Shown in pieces: positions 63,934 to 64,000 of a DNA stretch of 64,000 nt (position 1 is the first letter of the stretch; the number at the start of each line of letters is the position of its first letter). The notes below the pieces were generated by a model. It was not told where the DNA came from, ran no database searches, and was given only the letters and a program-made list of their open reading frames with translations. Origin of the DNA: Chlorobium sp. (lineage in GTDB: Bacteria > Bacteroidota > Chlorobiia > Chlorobiales > Chlorobiaceae). The position numbers were made by a program, and so were the translations under genes. The stretch is taken from assembly GCA_005862285.1 (NCBI GenBank), contig SZXW01000010.1, forward strand, positions 496,001 to 560,000. Reading direction: 5' to 3'.

Positions 63934-64000
63934 ATCGAGTTTTCAGTGATTTATACCTTTCAGGAACGAAATGCCACCCTGCAAAAAGAAGCTAATCCAG

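Overview
The window looks like a piece of a green sulfur bacterium chromosome (Chlorobiaceae). The deciding gene is fmoA (43255-44355), a full-length Fenna-Matthews-Olson bacteriochlorophyll a protein. The family is known from green sulfur bacteria and some chloracidobacteria, and the sequence here is of the Chlorobium/Prosthecochloris kind. Genus and species cannot be fixed from this window. Most of it has balanced base composition, is densely coded and carries chromosomal housekeeping genes (rnr, ispE, lnt, purT, mutS, arfB). I saw no tRNA, rRNA or CRISPR array.

Layout. 0.1-4.7 kb: a secreted sensor-type domain protein, an FMN reductase, a YgiD-like dioxygenase, a glutamine amidotransferase and a class II photolyase. 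4.7-11.6 kb: RNase R, a FISUMP-domain secreted protein, a GH65 disaccharide phosphorylase and a TMEM175-type channel. 11.6-17 kb: small membrane-protein frames, a B12-binding radical SAM enzyme, a GT4 glycosyltransferase, a short ECF-like sigma factor and small proteins. 16.5-20.8 kb: a CheB-CheR-PAS hybrid protein overlapping a PAS/winged-helix regulator. 21-28 kb: a molybdate transporter (modABC) between two decayed corA 3' ends, then phosphoketolase and acetate kinase. 28-34 kb: a DUF3592 protein, a Mut7-C nuclease, AmmeMemoRadiSam proteins, a methyltransferase, an EFR1 ferredoxin and a GyrI-like protein. 34-44.8 kb: purine permease and nitrilase, a C11 peptidase, DUF302, ispE, a SPOR protein, a sigma-54 activator, lnt, fmoA and a MerR regulator.

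44.9-57.2 kb is the rearranged part. A type I restriction locus has been reduced to an hsdM head and an hsdR tail around an intact Fic gene. Farther on come an ABC exporter, purT, arfB, a HAD hydrolase and a GT87 enzyme, then an IS remnant. The IS remnant abuts a strikingly AT-rich island (about 53.3-56.9 kb) of unfamiliar secreted, lipo- and membrane proteins. The island's right edge is a near-identical but internally deleted copy of the arfB-HAD junction that lies 6 kb to its left. 57.2-64 kb returns to chromosomal genes: a three-helix membrane protein, a PAP2 phosphatase, a methyltransferase, a second B12-type radical SAM protein and mutS.

Functional links. GH65 phosphorylase, phosphoketolase and acetate kinase could together give ATP from stored or scavenged sugar in the dark (inference). 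The best candidates for something undescribed are the AT-rich island with its chimeric flank, the CheB/CheR-PAS plus PAS/winged-helix pair, and the small membrane frames at 11.8-12.15 kb.
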